Counted from the first letter of the stretch, positions 22,024 through 34,185 are shown. The stretch is DNA of 64,000 nucleotides from Cladocopium goreaui (GCA_947184155.2 CAMXCT020000313.1:593472-657471), one strand, 5' to 3'. Translations and numbers: made by a program. The notes: generated by a model not told the origin, from the sequence alone.

Positions 22024-22140
22024 ACACCCACTGGTAATTTAACATAGCATAAGTTAAGATTGAAAATTACTACTTATAGTTGATTTACCTCTTAAAAATT
22101 GTGATTTTCCATAGCTATATGTCACGCTACCGGAGGGTCT
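22024..22140. repeat. Family A palindromic element, diverged copy 2
   Basis: ACCCACTGGTAATTTAACATAGCATAAG...GTGATTTTCCATAGCTATATGTCACGCTACCGGAGGGT. Right arm diverged. Confidence 0.65.
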
Positions 22141-22157
22141 CATTCATCATATGGAGC

Positions 22158-22259
22158 TTTCCATAGTCATGGAGGTACCCCTAAAATCATCCATTTTTAG
22201 CAAGATTTCCATGAAATAAACCATCCAGCGAGCTTGGGGTACCCCCATGACTATGGAAA
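22158..22259. repeat. Palindromic element, 102 bp (TTTCCATAGTCATGGAGGTACCCC arms)
   Basis: Left arm TTTCCATAGTCATGGAGGTA and right arm TACCCCCATGACTATGGAAA are inverted repeats with one mismatch in the outer 20. A 50-bp AT-rich centre has no coding potential. Confidence 0.7.
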
Positions 22260-22287
22260 CCCCCGGATTTTTTCCGTAGGATTCCGG

Positions 22288-22443
22288 TCAGGTCAGGCTG
22301 ACCTTAGGGCCGTGCTTCTTTGCCCTCGGTGCCCCGACCCGCAGGAGGCATTGCCCTTGCAGCACCGCACGGCGCACCACGAGGCCGGCACCGGCCGCGG
22401 TGAAGCTTTTCCGCAGAGATGGGTGGATGGTGGCACCACTGGC
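22288..22443 (-). CDS. Candidate terminal exon, unidentified gene
   Basis: The minus strand has an acceptor GAATTTCAG at 22444 and 51 codons to TGA at 22288-22290. The peptide starts ASGATIHPSLRKSFTAAGAG and continues LVVRRAVLQGQCLLRVGAPR. It is a sharply GC-rich island in AT-rich DNA. An internal donor AAG|GTCAGC near its end is also possible. The plus strand is open in two frames here with an acceptor at 22280, so the strand is not certain; minus is preferred because neighbouring exon islands are on minus. Confidence 0.3.
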   Translation of the reverse strand, partial: ASGATIHPSLRKSFTAAGAGLVVRRAVLQGQCLLRVGAPRAKKHGPKVSLT

Positions 22444-22459
22444 CTGAAATTCTGAAACT

Positions 22460-23200
22460 GAGGGGATTAACTTAAGAAAAAATTGGGGGAGATATGCTGT
22501 AGATCCAGATTATGGATGGGGATACAATTGGATATAATTGGGGATATTCGGATTATATAGATTATGGAAAATATATGAAAATATATGAAAATATATGATG
22601 ATTTTTGTTGGAACTGATCACTTTTGGGGGATGATAATAACTATGGGAAATAAATTGAGATCATACTGATCATAGTTTGGATGGGGATAACTGACAATGA
22701 TGTGATTTTTGTTGGAACTGATATTTTTTGGGGATTATATATCTGGATACATCTGGATTGAAGGAGAACATCTATGATAAGGAGTTATAAAGAAAGGAAT
22801 CTATATATGAGTTGATCAAGTTTACGAACGATAGGTATAAATCCAGCGGAAATGATGCAGTTAGTACAAAATAACGGCCAAACGGTCCAAATTCTGTAAC
22901 GTTATGTTTAAATGATTACGGATTGAAAAGGTCAATGATAAGGTCCTCTGTATGGTTGCAATCCAACACTTCCTCATCTATGTGACTGAGACAATAAGGT
23001 CTATAAAGGATCCATATTGCGGATCTTTAGCAACCCTCTTCAATGAAAAACACGTTCGCATTTCACTGTCGGAGGTGTGTCTGAAGTCGGAACAGGCCGT
23101 AGGGAACAGGCCCCAATATTTAATGATTTTTAGGGGACAGTGGGGAAAATGATGATATGCAATGGGATTTTGGGGTTCCCGTAACAATCAAAATAACATA
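22460..23200. other. AT-rich span, no gene seen
   Basis: Contains GGGATAT/GGATAACTG-type short repeats and AAAATATATG runs. Open frames at 22952-23187 on both strands overlap and lack splice-site support. Confidence 0.3.
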
Positions 23201-23201
23201 T

Positions 23202-23300
23202 ATACCCTCTGGATATTTAACATAGCCATGGAAAATGGTCCATTTATAGATGGTTTATCTATTAAAAATTGTGATTTTCCATGGCTATGTTAAATAATAA
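23202..23300. repeat. Family A palindromic element, copy 3
   Basis: TATACCCTCTGGATATTTAACATAGCCATGG ... GATTTTCCATGGCTATGTTAAATAAT; right end truncated or mutated. Confidence 0.7.
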
Positions 23301-25051
23301 CATATAATTAATCACTTGAAGATCCAACCTTTTTCAGCCAATTACATAGTGATGTTGTTCTTGAAATCCCGTTTTTGTGACTGAACCGCGAGCGGGGTTT
23401 TCAAAGGTTATGGTCACCATTCTCAGCATTAGGTTTTCATTAGGATTTCAGATCTATACTGAATTTGGGATACGATATGATATGATCCAACCATCCAACA
23501 CGTTCACAATCAAAACATATGGCAAAGGTTGCGAACAAACCATCAATAGGGAGATCCAACCATCAACTGTCAAAAGTATAGCTTCCACGACAATGAACAG
23601 ACTAAAGCATACTAAAACATTCAGTATCATTTACATATCATATATTAGCATAAAAACCATATAAAACCATCAACGATGAGCAACAAATGTATCAACGTTA
23701 GTATCAGCAAAAATAGCGATGTCCCCATGGGGATGCAACTGATGCTGCCATAGTAGCCATGGATTCATCCCCAGTTTCGGATTCAGAATTCACCGCGGAT
23801 TTCCGGGTTCGTCACTGATCTTTTTGGCTTCGTCAAGTTCATTGTTGTTGTATTTCCCAAATGCTCCATGGTGCTGGAATATTTACCTACATTTACCCCA
23901 AAAATGGTACAGTTTTGTAGGTAAATATACCATACATAGAGCATTAATGGGTTTGTTCATGGTTCCATGTCGTATGCTCTATGTTCTCGCGTCATTTGTT
24001 GAACGGTGGTTCCCGGTGGAGCCTGGAATCCGAAAAAAATGCGCCGTCGTTCGATCGTTCTCGCTACAACGTTGACGGTGGAGCGCTGGTTCAAACATTG
24101 GAAACGACGCCAGTTGGGTTTGTCATGGTTTGTCTGAAAATTCCAACTGGTTTATCATGGCTTATCATGGTTTATCATGACAAAATAGTGCCCTTTCCCA
24201 ATTCCACTGGTTTATCATGGTGAATAAAATCATCCCCCATGGCCATGGCCATAGATATCATAGATTGGGGAGTTCCCGTTTTCAGACACAGTTGAAGTTC
24301 ACTTCGAATGGTTTTTCAACTGGGCTGAGCCATTTGAGAACGCAACGCCGACATTCATAGCAGGTCGTTGTTTCTTTGGTGCCTTTTCAAATCTCACGTG
24401 ATCAATCTCGCTGATCAATTGATCTTAGGCTGCACACCACATCGCCACGTCCTGAATTGGGTTGAAAAGCTTGGATTCCTCGATCTTTCGCTCAAACTCG
24501 GCCGCGGTCGGGCTGGGACATCGTTCGTGGTTGATATATCAAAAGTTGTTCGTCAGTTTGCACCTCTGTTTTGCATCATGTTGCATCTATGTTCGAAGCT
24601 AAACGTGTCTGCCAAACGTCGCCCCGTTACGAATTCACTTTCTCTGCAGACTCGGACGTCGCAACAAAAATCGAGCCGCTGTTGGAGCGTTGAGAGAATG
24701 GTTTGGTGTTTGTTTGGGCTGTGAACTGTGTGAACCCCCTGATTTGTCGTTTCTAGTTGGTTGGGCTTTTAAAAAGTCAGGTGAAGACGCAAACAACTAA
24801 TCCTTATAGTACTTTGCTCAACCTGTTGGTGCTGCTATTTGCTTCGCCGCGTCGCTATGGGAATCGTCATGGTTGCACAACGGATGTGCTGTCGAGATAT
24901 GTCGAGATCGCCGTTGCATGGAACGTGGACGCCTTCGTGGTGTTTTTGTTTCGCCAACTTGTTTGACCTCCTTCAATGCAATGATATCCAACGGGTTTGT
25001 CGGAAAAATGATATGATTAGAATTGATCATCAATGATCATCATCACCATCA

Positions 25052-25233
25052 TCATCCCATATCTTCCCCAATCTTCGCCATAACATCCATAACTTCAGGA
25101 ATCGACAGATCAGCTCCCCATCTGCGGCGTCGGTCTTTTTCGGCCATGGCTGGGGCCTGCAATGCCTTGGGCATTGGCAACTCTGCTGGCTGCCTGCCAG
25201 AGCTGTCAGTATGGCCGTGGCTGACGCTGGCAG
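25052..25233 (-). CDS. Candidate terminal exon, unidentified gene
   Basis: The minus strand has an acceptor TTCTCTCCAG just upstream of 25233, then 59 codons to TGA at 25052-25054. The peptide includes SGRQPAELPMPKALQAPAMA and EKDRRRRWGADLSIPEVMDV, ending MAKIGEDMG. A second frame on the same strand is open as well (SATAILTALAGSQQS), so the frame is not certain. The following DNA is a CATCAT repeat. Family not recognised. Confidence 0.35.
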
Positions 25234-26125
25234 CTGGAGAGAATTCTTATCATAGTGGCTTTCAAACATGTTCAAACCATGAACTGAGGTAGGAATTACA
25301 TGTCAACAATATAAATAGATAATAAATAATAAATAAATAAATCAATGGATAGATATATCTATATATAATAAATAAATGCAGAACATGAATGATAAATATA
25401 TATATGCATATTCGTTGGTAACTCATGGTAAATCTATAAGACTTTCCTTGGTACTTCATACACCTCGTGATCGACATTAGGGTGCTCATGCAACCACTAA
25501 CAATATGTGATCTGAAGTGGGAATCCATGCGTTCCACACAACGATGTTAACTTTTGATGACATTAACAACTATGGATAACCGTCCCAAGGCTTTTCAAGT
25601 GACTTTATCGCTACTCATTGATATGGTTTGGGATTTTGGAATATTGGGATAATTAACGTGATAATGATTGATATTGCAAGACCTTTTCAAGTGATGTTTA
25701 ACCCGTTTAACCCAACAAAATGGATCAAAATGGCTGAAATATCTGGGAGGCCCCTCAAAAAAAAACATACCCATTAAACATCGCAAATCAACTGCAGTTT
25801 TGGTGCCCCCCAAATCTGGATGGTTCATAGTCTAAATGTAAACATCTGCGGTCCTAGTCGTATGCCTGAAATTTTGACTTAGAGCCAGATTCTCCATGTT
25901 CAATGATATTCCATTGTCCATAGATTGATGCAAGGGAAAGATTGCAGGAAACCATAGACTCTTTACCTCACATCAAGTGTCAAAATATGTCAAAATGTCG
26001 AAAAACGCAACACATAGCCGAAACATACTTTTTCAAACATCTCTCTGGGCCCACGGTGTAACTGGAGTCTTTTCTACATATCCCATGATTTTTGTTCGTG
26101 GCACGTCGCCTCCAATACCAAAAAC

Positions 26126-26183
26126 CCATGGGCAGCAGCAGCACCGCCGCCAGAGCCGCAGGGGTGTTGCAGGAGGCTTCCAC
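26126..26183 (-). CDS. Candidate exon encoding a hydrophobic segment, unidentified gene
   Basis: 58-bp GC-rich island on the minus strand between acceptor GGACGCAG and donor ATGG|GTTTTT. It reads VEASCNTPAALAAVLLLPM plus one base. The Ala/Leu/Val-rich run suggests a membrane segment or signal. Internal exon of a minus-strand gene; partner exons are probably at 26915 and 29192. Confidence 0.4.
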
Positions 26184-26570
26184 CTGCGTCCATTGACAAG
26201 GGTTAAACTAGAAATATCTATAAATGGGGATATTATACATGGTTATATATCGTTAGGTTGAGTTATGCTAAGTTATAATAAATAGGGATATCTATCGATA
26301 AATGAAAATATTTTTGTAAGGTTAAATTATGATAATGTGGGTAAAACAATAAACCACCCATGGCTGGGAATGGTAAACATACGACCTATCAAAATGGTGA
26401 TGACTGGGGTAGGGTTTATGGCACTGTGTTACCCACATTATCATAAATGCTTGTGTCAATACTTCCCCATCCAAGAAGAAGTCAGGAAGCAGTTGGACTG
26501 ACCTATCCAAGGTTGAAAACCCGTTTTCAATGGGGAAATAAATGTGGAAGATGCCGTGAAAATATTATAC

Positions 26571-26675
26571 CACCTAGGGTAAACTAACTTAGATGTGGGA
26601 ATCCCATGGGGAACCCCGTGGACAATGATCTACAAATGTTTGTTTTTCCATATCTACGTTAGTTTGCCCTAGGGT
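26571..26675. repeat. Palindromic element related to family A (ACCCTAGGGCAAACTAACGTAG)
   Basis: Arms ACCTAGGGTAAACTAACTTAGAT and GATCTACGTTAGTTTGCCCTAGGGT are complementary. The centre has nested ATCCCATGGGGAACCCCGTGGA. Confidence 0.65.
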
Positions 26676-26914
26676 CATTTTTTTTTGGCAAGAATAAAAT
26701 GCAAGGATCATCGGAGCGAAAACATAATCTAGCAACCAAATCAAAGTTACCGTTGGTACTAAGAAACATTATCAGTATAATACAATATGATATAATATGA
26801 TATAATATAGTATAAAATGTTTGGAACATATATTATATATACAACATATCTAAAAAACATTGAAACATGTTCATCAATCACCTCCTATAGCGGCTATCCC
26901 CCCGCCTGGCTCAC

Positions 26915-26965
26915 CCGGGAGACCCCGGAGTAACCGCGGCCTGCAATGGGCTCCAAAGACCCCAG
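26915..26965 (-). CDS. Candidate exon, unidentified gene
   Basis: The minus strand has acceptor GTTGTAG and donor CCCGG|GTGAGCC, a consensus-like GTGAG donor. The 51 bp are exactly 17 codons, phase 0 to phase 0, reading LGSLEPIAGRGYSGVSR. It stands out as a GC-rich island in very AT-rich DNA. No family recognised. Confidence 0.45.
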
Positions 26966-27744
26966 CTACAACGGGCTAAATTCGGTGTGTATAGTTTATT
27001 TATATGTATATATATATGGTATATACAAATGATTGTAGATATATACACATCAGTATCATTGGTTAGTACATGTTAGTATAAGCCCCTATATATACCATGG
27101 TCATGAAAGGTGACTATCATTGACCATCAGGCTGCGCGCCAAGGCCTGGATGAAGGTAGTCTCATCGTTACAGTAGCAGTGTCGTTACAGCACCCAAAAA
27201 GTAAAAAGTAAGAGCCCGTTAAAACAGTGATAAATCACGAGTCTATCTCTTTTCAGACTTACTATATATCATATAAGATTATTTATATGATACTTTCTGA
27301 TGTGTATTTCTTGTGTATACAATGTATATATCTACTGTATCTATACATGTTTACAGATTGTGTATATAAAACATCATTCTTCATTTGATGCGGAAGAAAG
27401 TTTCGGGGTCTCCAGTGAGGCTCAGCGCCGAGCCTCTCATTTTCTGTGGCCGTGGCTCCAAAGATTCCAAGTTGTCATTGCTGGACATGCTTTGACTATA
27501 TCATTATCGAAGGAAGTTTGGAAGTCAAACTTCCGACAATATGGAGAGATGAAAAAGCAGTCAGCAGGGAGAAGAGTCAGAAGAGAAAAGATCAGAAGAA
27601 AGAAGATGCAGGCGCGCGAAAAGGTAGGAAAGTCGCGAAACACAGTGTTTTTTCGTGGTTTTGTGGCTCCGGAGGGTTGAAAAGTAGGCTCGCTAAAGCG
27701 GCGGGTGCGGAGACATCTGGGGAGATGAGAGATGAAAAGTTGCA

Positions 27745-28120
27745 CACCGTTGTGGCGCGAAGCACATTTGGAAGTAAAATGTGTTAAAAACTGAGGGGTT
27801 CGGACCACTTTTGGAAGTTGAGATGTCAAAAAAGTGCACGCCGTTGTGGCGCGAAGAACATTTCGAAGTCAAAATGTACAAAACACCACATGTTCGCGCC
27901 ACTTTTGGAGGTTCAGATCTCGAAAAAGTGCACGCTGTTGTGGCGCGAAGCACATTTCGAAGTCAAAATGTACAAAACACCACATGTTCGCGCCACTTTT
28001 GGAGGTTCAGATCTCGAAAAAGTGCACGCCGTTGTGGCGCGAAGCACATTTCGAAGTCAAAATGTGCAAAACACTAGGGGTTCGGACCACTTTTGGAGGT
28101 TCAGATGTCGCTTCGCTTCG
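27745..28120 (+). repeat. 94-bp tandem array (GTTGTGGCGCGAAGCACATTT...)
   Basis: GTTGTGGCGCGAAG recurs at 27749, 27843, 27937 and 28031, exactly 94 bp apart. The unit has ACATTTCGAAGTCAAAATG, CCACTTTTGGAGGTTCAGAT and AAAAAGTGCACGC blocks. 94 is not a multiple of three, so each frame cycles through three readings (KCTPLWREAHFEVKM, KVHAVVARSTFRSQNV, KSARRCGAKHISKSK). I recall predicted Symbiodinium proteins built of the same peptides. Confidence 0.9.
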
Positions 28121-28515
28121 GGTCATTACACTACACTATACACTCCACTACACTACAGTACATTACACTACACTACACTCCACAACACTACAACTACAAC
28201 TACAGAACTACACAACTACACTCCACTACACTCCACTACACTCCACTACACTCCACTACATTAAATTACAATACACTACGCCACATTACACCACACTCCA
28301 CTACACTACACTACATTACACTACACTATACACTCCACTACACTACACTACATTACACTACACTATACACTCCACACACTACAGTACATTACACTACACT
28401 ACACTCCACAACACTACAACTACAACTACAGAACTACACAACTACACTCCACTACACTCCACTACACTCCACTACACACCGCTACACTAAATTACACTAC
28501 ATTACACTACACTAG
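28120..28515 (+). repeat. CTACA/CTCCA simple-sequence array
   Basis: Irregular 5-bp ACTAC/ACTCC/ATTAC units with an internal large duplication: the CAACACTACAACTACAACTA segment occurs at about 28181 and 28407. Confidence 0.95.
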
Positions 28516-28860
28516 AAGATCGATAGATAGATAGATAGATAGATAGATCGATAGATATAGATAGATATAGATCGATAGATATAGATAGATATAGATAGAT
28601 ATAGATAGATATAGATAGATATAGATAGATATAGATAGATATAGATAGATATAGATAGATATAGATAGATATAGATAGATATAGATAGATATAGATAGAT
28701 ATAGATAGATATAGATAGATCTAGATAGATATAGATAGATATAGATAGATATAGATAGATATAGATAGATATAGATAGATATAGATAGATATAGATAGAT
28801 ATAGATAGATATAGATAGATATAGATAGATATAGATAGATACATAGAAAATAGGTAGGTA
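28516..28860 (+). repeat. ATAGATAGAT simple-sequence array
   Basis: More than 30 copies of a 10-bp ATAGATAGAT unit, followed by GGTAG units to about 28870. It gives LSISIYIY frames on the minus strand, an artefact. Confidence 0.97.
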
Positions 28861-28904
28861 GGTAGGTAGATAGTCAGAGAAAGAGAGAGAAAGAGTGAGA
28901 GAGA

Positions 28905-29025
28905 TCAAGCACCTTTCAGTCCATCAGTGGCTTCGCTCTGCCATCCCGGATTCACAACAACCAAACTCTCCTCATGGTTTCCTATTTTTGAAACTTCCGC
29001 CACCGCCTTGTGCGGTACTACTGGT
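28905..29025 (-). repeat. VPHKAVAEVSKIGN-type element beside the simple repeat
   Basis: The minus strand reads VPHKAVAEVSKIGNHEESLV and continues VVNPGWQSEATDGLKGA to a stop at the edge of the simple-sequence array. I recall this peptide type recurring in Symbiodinium predicted proteins next to YLSIYLSI runs, which suggests a dispersed repeat rather than a gene. Kept separate from the exon calls for that reason. Confidence 0.4.
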
Positions 29026-29191
29026 ATATATATATATATATTATACATTACATATATAATTATAGAGTGATTTCCATGAATCCGTCCATGACTTTGATCC
29101 ATTTCTCAAGTCTTAGAATCCGTCCTTCTGTTCACCCCCAAAATAGCTGGGGCTTATGGATGTTCATCGCCAGTTTCCGTTGTGTCTTGAC

Positions 29192-29293
29192 CTCTAGCCA
29201 TGCTGTCAGCACCTCCCAACGGCAGAAGGCCAGGCCGCAGGGCGTGCAGGGCGCGCAGGGCCCGGGCCCGCCACATGGGGTCCAATGGGTTTG
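29192..29293 (-). CDS. Candidate exon, unidentified gene
   Basis: The minus strand has a pyrimidine/TG-rich tract and acceptor GTTTCTTAG, a 102-bp GC-rich exon, then donor CTAGAG|GTCAAG. Phase 2 in, phase 1 out. The peptide is NPLDPMWRARALRALHALRP and GLLPLGGADSMAR, a basic amphipathic helix-like run. Among the unidentified islands this has the clearest acceptor tract. Family not recognised. Confidence 0.5.
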
Positions 29294-29299
29294 CTAAGA

Positions 29300-30900
29300 A
29301 ACACACACACGCAAAAAAAAAAGAGAAAACCCATGTTTTTTTCATGAGTTGCTTCACGGCTTTTCATGTATGCTTAATGTTTCATGGTTTTTTTTCCATA
29401 TTCCATGAGTGTTGATGATGTGCTTTTCCCCAATTGATGTGTCCAAATCATTATGTTGAATCGATTTTGGGACAACTGTCTTTTTTGGGGCACTGGTTCT
29501 GAGGGTGCCCCACTGGGTCTACTTATTATCAAGGTTTACTCTATAATTACATACTTTATATTATATCGTACAGGTATGGGGAACGGATGGTTGTGGAACC
29601 TCCCCATCTCTGTTGTTTCACAACCGAAAAATCCGAAAAGGGCTTCGATGGGGACCGTTAGGAGACCCCAAAGACCGGAAGAAAAGTGGTAGTGTGTCAA
29701 AACCTTGTACCCCTGGTGAACATCAAAATAGCTGGTAAATGGATGTTCATCCCCCTAAAAATGGTATTAATAGGTATTGATCCATAGCCAAGTGAAGATC
29801 TAGGTATCAAACGCTGCATTCTGTAGCAAATAGGCTAATAGGAAACAATTAATATCTACTATTAATATCTATATATATATACACTATAGAAATTCCTTTG
29901 AAATTGGTAATTTTCTTGGGTTGCGACCCGGTCGCCAACGTATTCGGTCACCTGCACCCACACCGGAAACCATGGGATCTCCCCATGGTGATCATTGGAT
30001 CATTGGATAATTGGATCATGTGACTTCAGTAATCATGTGACTTAATAACCAAGAATTTCCCAATTCAATTATCATTGTTGATAATTTTCACATGATCGCC
30101 CCAGAATCAACCAACATGAGATGAATTCGACTGCTCAGCTTACTTTCGTAAACTATTAAGAACTATTAATATATATATTCTATATATATTACGAACTTCT
30201 ATGACAAACGGCTAAACATGTGTTGTTTTCATGGTCAGTCCATCCTTTCAAAGTTTGAGTAAGGGTACTGCGGCCTCTTGTGTGTCATATAGTCGCTACA
30301 GCTCGAAATGTGAAAATCACTGGCCCAACAAATGATGAAATATGGATAGTATTATGGTCATAGGTATGGTCATACTTGATCTATCATGATACAGAGGTTT
30401 AATAATATGGATCTTGTTCTTAAAAGTGCACAGCTGTTGGATGGCGAAATATCCGAGCATTGCTGTTTCTTTTTGTTTGGCCAATGCCAGATATGTATGG
30501 CGGTCTAGCTATAGATGTTGTGGTTTGTTCCTAAACCAGTTTTATACATCTTTATGTTTTTGGGTCAAATCAGCCTCATCGCTTTTCACATCGTAAAGCT
30601 GTCGATAAAATGACAATCACGGTTCAACATATTTGGGTATGCTTTGTACCAAATGCCTATCTGTGCGTTCAACATGGTGTGTCAAGAACTCCCCACAAGT
30701 ATACAGCAAATGCTAGTTGTTTGTAGGTGAAGAACTGTCCCAGGCAGAACAACAATCATTCAGAAATAATAACTCAGATTTGCAATGCTTAATCCTCCAT
30801 ATTTCCAGGTCATAAAAATGCTGCATCAATCATTTCCAGGTCATGTTCCAATCCTTCAGAGCCTTCCGATTTTTCTTCGCTGCGCTCAGTCGCTCAGTCT
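29300..30900. other. AT-rich span, no gene seen
   Basis: Only short palindromes and weak open frames. 29585-29690 is a moderately GC-rich patch (minus: GLWGLLTVPIEALFG) without clear splice sites. No RNA gene recognised. Confidence 0.3.
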
Positions 30901-30944
30901 TTCACTGCAGCCTGTAGCTCCGTCGATATGTCAGGGCAGGATTT

Positions 30945-31020
30945 TGGATGATTTTGGATGATTTTGGATGATTTTGGATGATTTTGGATGATTTTGGATG
31001 ATTTTGGATGATTTTGGATG
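30945..31020 (+). repeat. 10-bp tandem repeat (ATTTTGGATG)
   Basis: Seven to eight perfect copies of GATTTTGGAT in register. Confidence 0.97.
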
Positions 31021-31239
31021 GGGATATCGTGGGATTTCTCTGATCAAACCTTTTGCGAACAAAATGGAGCTTTATTTCGCGAAAATCATCGAAATGAAGG
31101 AGGCATTTTCCAGCAAACCATGTTTGATGACACCGTTTCGGGTATTACTGTAGCTGCTATCCCATTCCATTGTTATATATTTTCTAGTGTGACATTCTAA
31201 ATTGTAAAGTTGCCATTCTCATCCCATTTATAGATGATT

Positions 31240-31350
31240 ACCCTCTGGTAAACTAACATAACTATTACTTTGATGGCCCAGTCGAAATAGCTGATTTACC
31301 CATTTTTTTCGCATGGTGGATCTTTCCATAGTTTTTGGTATGTTTACCAG
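31240..31350. repeat. Family A palindromic element, diverged copy
   Basis: TACCCTCTGGTAAACTAACATAACTATT ... GATCTTTCCATAGTTTTTGGTATGTTTACCAGGCCGGGTA. The right arm carries CCGGCCTGG in place of CCCTCTGG, as at 35692-35820. Confidence 0.6.
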
Positions 31351-31895
31351 GCCGGGTAAATCCCATTAGATTCCATTAAACCACCATAAATCCCATGGAA
31401 AATCACCATTTTCCTATGGTTTTCCTATGGTTTTCCTATTTTAAGCCATGGTTTTCTGTTGCAAAAAAACCATCGACCGTTGAAGACCTGGTTTTACCGT
31501 CGGAGCGCCTCTGGAGGATCTCCTGGTTTTTTTCGAACGCACGTTGTGGTTTCGTTGAAGAGATGGGAACTCGATAGGTACCCAGGGATCTTAGTAACAT
31601 ATGTATATATTATAGATAATATGTATATATGTTATACAGTGTGTATATGTATATATATACATAATGTATATTATCATACAGTGTGTATATATATATTATA
31701 CAGTGTGTATATATATATAATGATAATAATACATATGCAATATACTTTAGATGCACTTTTGGGGATTGCATGTAGATTCTTTCTACCATCCCCAATCTAA
31801 TTGATATTTTTGCAACTCCCTTAGCAATTAGATAGAAGTTGGTCAAATCTGCTTGGAAAATCGTGAGGAATTTCCAAACTCTATCGTTTTGGGGG

Positions 31896-32133
31896 TTACT
31901 ACAGTAGATGGACAAAAAGATCAAACCCTACAGACGCCTACCAAGTAAACCCCCAGGCCCAAAATTTCAATGTTGCACAAAGCTCTATATAGCTTCCTCC
32001 GCGTTAGGGTTTGATTTTTTTGTCCACCGGCCCCAAACGCGCAGCCCAAAAAGCAACATTGAAATTTGGGGTTGCAGGGGCGACGACAACACAGCAGGGG
32101 TTTGATTTCATCGTCCTACGGTAGTGCTACAGT
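31896..32133. repeat. Nested imperfect palindrome, about 240 bp
   Basis: Outer arms ACTACAGTAGATGGACAAAAAG and (complement) CACTACCGTAGGACGATGAAAT, then shared ATCAAACCC. Inner arms CCCAAAATTTCAATGTTGC (about 31959) and GCAACATTGAAATTTGGGG (about 32052). A third TTTGATTTTTTTGTCCA lies in the middle. Fold-back type element, no coding role. Confidence 0.6.
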
Positions 32134-32479
32134 TACAGTCAATAATAACCATTCAAAATTGGAGATTAATAAATTATATATATGGGATAACCTCTAGTGA
32201 AAAAAAAATGGAAGGGAGAAATGAAGAAGGATATCATGGCTTTTTTCAGCACAAGCCTTGGGGTTCCTGTAAAATGTTCCAGTTTGGGACTCTGAGGGAA
32301 TAAATGTCTCCGTCCAACCTGATGCACACGGACATTCACTCACTTGAGAATTGATGGATTACAACTATTACTATTATTACTAATATATATATATATATAT
32401 GTGTATATATATATACATATATAAGGGTGCAGAATTGTTTTTGGTATTTTTTTTTACAGTTTTGGAATTTTTTTTGGGG

Positions 32480-32815
32480 TTCGTGCCTCTTCAATTTTTC
32501 CATGGTTTTCTTCAATTTTTCCATGGTTTTCTTCAATGTTTCCATAGTTTTCTTCAATTGTTCCATGGTTTTCTTCAATTTTCCATGGTTTTCTTCAATT
32601 TTCCATTGTTTTCTGCAAGTTTTCCATGGTGTTCTTCAATTGTTCCATTGGTTTCTTCAATTTTTCCCGGGTTTTCTTCAATTTTTCCATGGTTTTCCAA
32701 TGGTTTTCTGCAAGTTTTCCATGGTTTTCTTCAATTTTTCCATAGTGTTCTTCAATTGTTCCATGGTTTTCTTCAATTTTCCATCGTTTTCTGCAAGGTT
32801 TCTTTGGTTTTCTTC
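32480..32815 (+). repeat. 21-bp minisatellite (TTCAATTTTTCCATGGTTTTC)
   Basis: About 15 copies of a 21-bp unit with single-base variants. 21 bp is seven codons, hence the repetitive VFFNFSM frame. Followed by a CAATCAATC / TATATA run. Confidence 0.95.
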
Positions 32816-33029
32816 AATCAATCAATCTATATATATATATATAGATATGTATGTATGTATGTATGTACGTAGGTAGGTAGGTAGGTAGGTATGTATGCAT
32901 GCATGCATGTATGTATGTATATGCAGGGTGTGGTTTAGGGTTTAGGGATACAACATCTAATTAGGTATAATTACATGATTATTTGTTGTTTATGTTGGGA
33001 TCAAAGTTGTGTATAAAAACAACCACAAA

Positions 33030-34185
33030 TATGTCATATATATATATGTGTATACGTCTGTATATCTATAAGTAAATATGTATGTGTATTTATAATATAT
33101 ATATATACTTATAGTTATATAATTATATAAATATATATACATTGATATGTATATACATATTAATATGTATGTATATATATATACATTTATATAAGTACAT
33201 TAATATATATAAATATAAGTGTATATATAAATGCAAATATATACATATACATATACATATATATATATATGTATACGTGTGTCTATATATATATATGTCT
33301 AGATATATATATATAATTTTTAACAAAATATTAATATAGTCGAATCAAACAAGTGTATTGAAAAGTGTGCAAGTTTGAATTTAAATAATTAAAAAAAGCG
33401 GGAGGGGGGGGATTGGGGGGAGGGCGCAGCGCCTCCCCGCCAAAGCAGATTGGAAACACCTATTTTACATGCAAGGTGCTGGGTTGAATGTGATACTCAA
33501 GGTGTATAGACTACACGACATGCACCCTGGAAACATGTGGAATACAGTACATATACTTATAGATACATACTTCTTTATATATATATACATTTATATGATT
33601 TATATGTATATACATATGAATGTATATATATATAGGTACATAAATATATATTTATGTAAATATAAATATATAAAAATAAATATATAAATATAAATATAAA
33701 TATATAAAATATCAATATGAATATGTAAATATAAATATATCAATATAATATTTATTTAAGTGTATATATAGGCTATATATACATGCATAAATATAAATAT
33801 ATAAATATATTTACATATATATGTATATATATATGTAAATATATATATATGTAAATATATATATACATATATATGTAAATAAAAATATATATGTAAATAT
33901 ATATATATATGTAAATATATATATATGTGTAAATATATATATATATTTGAATTTGAACATAAATAGTAATAATATGTATATATAAAAAAATATATATAAG
34001 TAGAAAATATAAATAATATAAATATATCTAGATATAAATATACAAGTGTGTATATAAATGCATATATATATATACATATATATATATACATATACATATA
34101 TATATGTAAATATATATATATTATGATTTTAATTTAAACATAAATATATATATATGAATATAGTCGATTCAAACTAGTGTATTGA
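33030..34185. repeat. Long ATATAT / ATATAC low-complexity region
   Basis: More than 1 kb of TATATA, TACATA and AAATATAT runs, broken by a GC-rich 100-bp patch at 33400-33500 with no clear exon. An AGTCGA(A/T)TCAAAC(A/T)AGTGTATTGAAAA block occurs at both 33338 and 34162, marking a duplicated segment of about 820 bp. Confidence 0.9.

Noticed and set aside
28093..28908. 140-218-residue frames in the CTACA and ATAGAT arrays
   Set aside because: Simple-sequence artefacts; no non-repetitive coding segment.
32930..32950. TTTAGGG-like telomeric repeat
   Set aside because: Only two units within AT-rich DNA; not a telomere or a convincing interstitial array.
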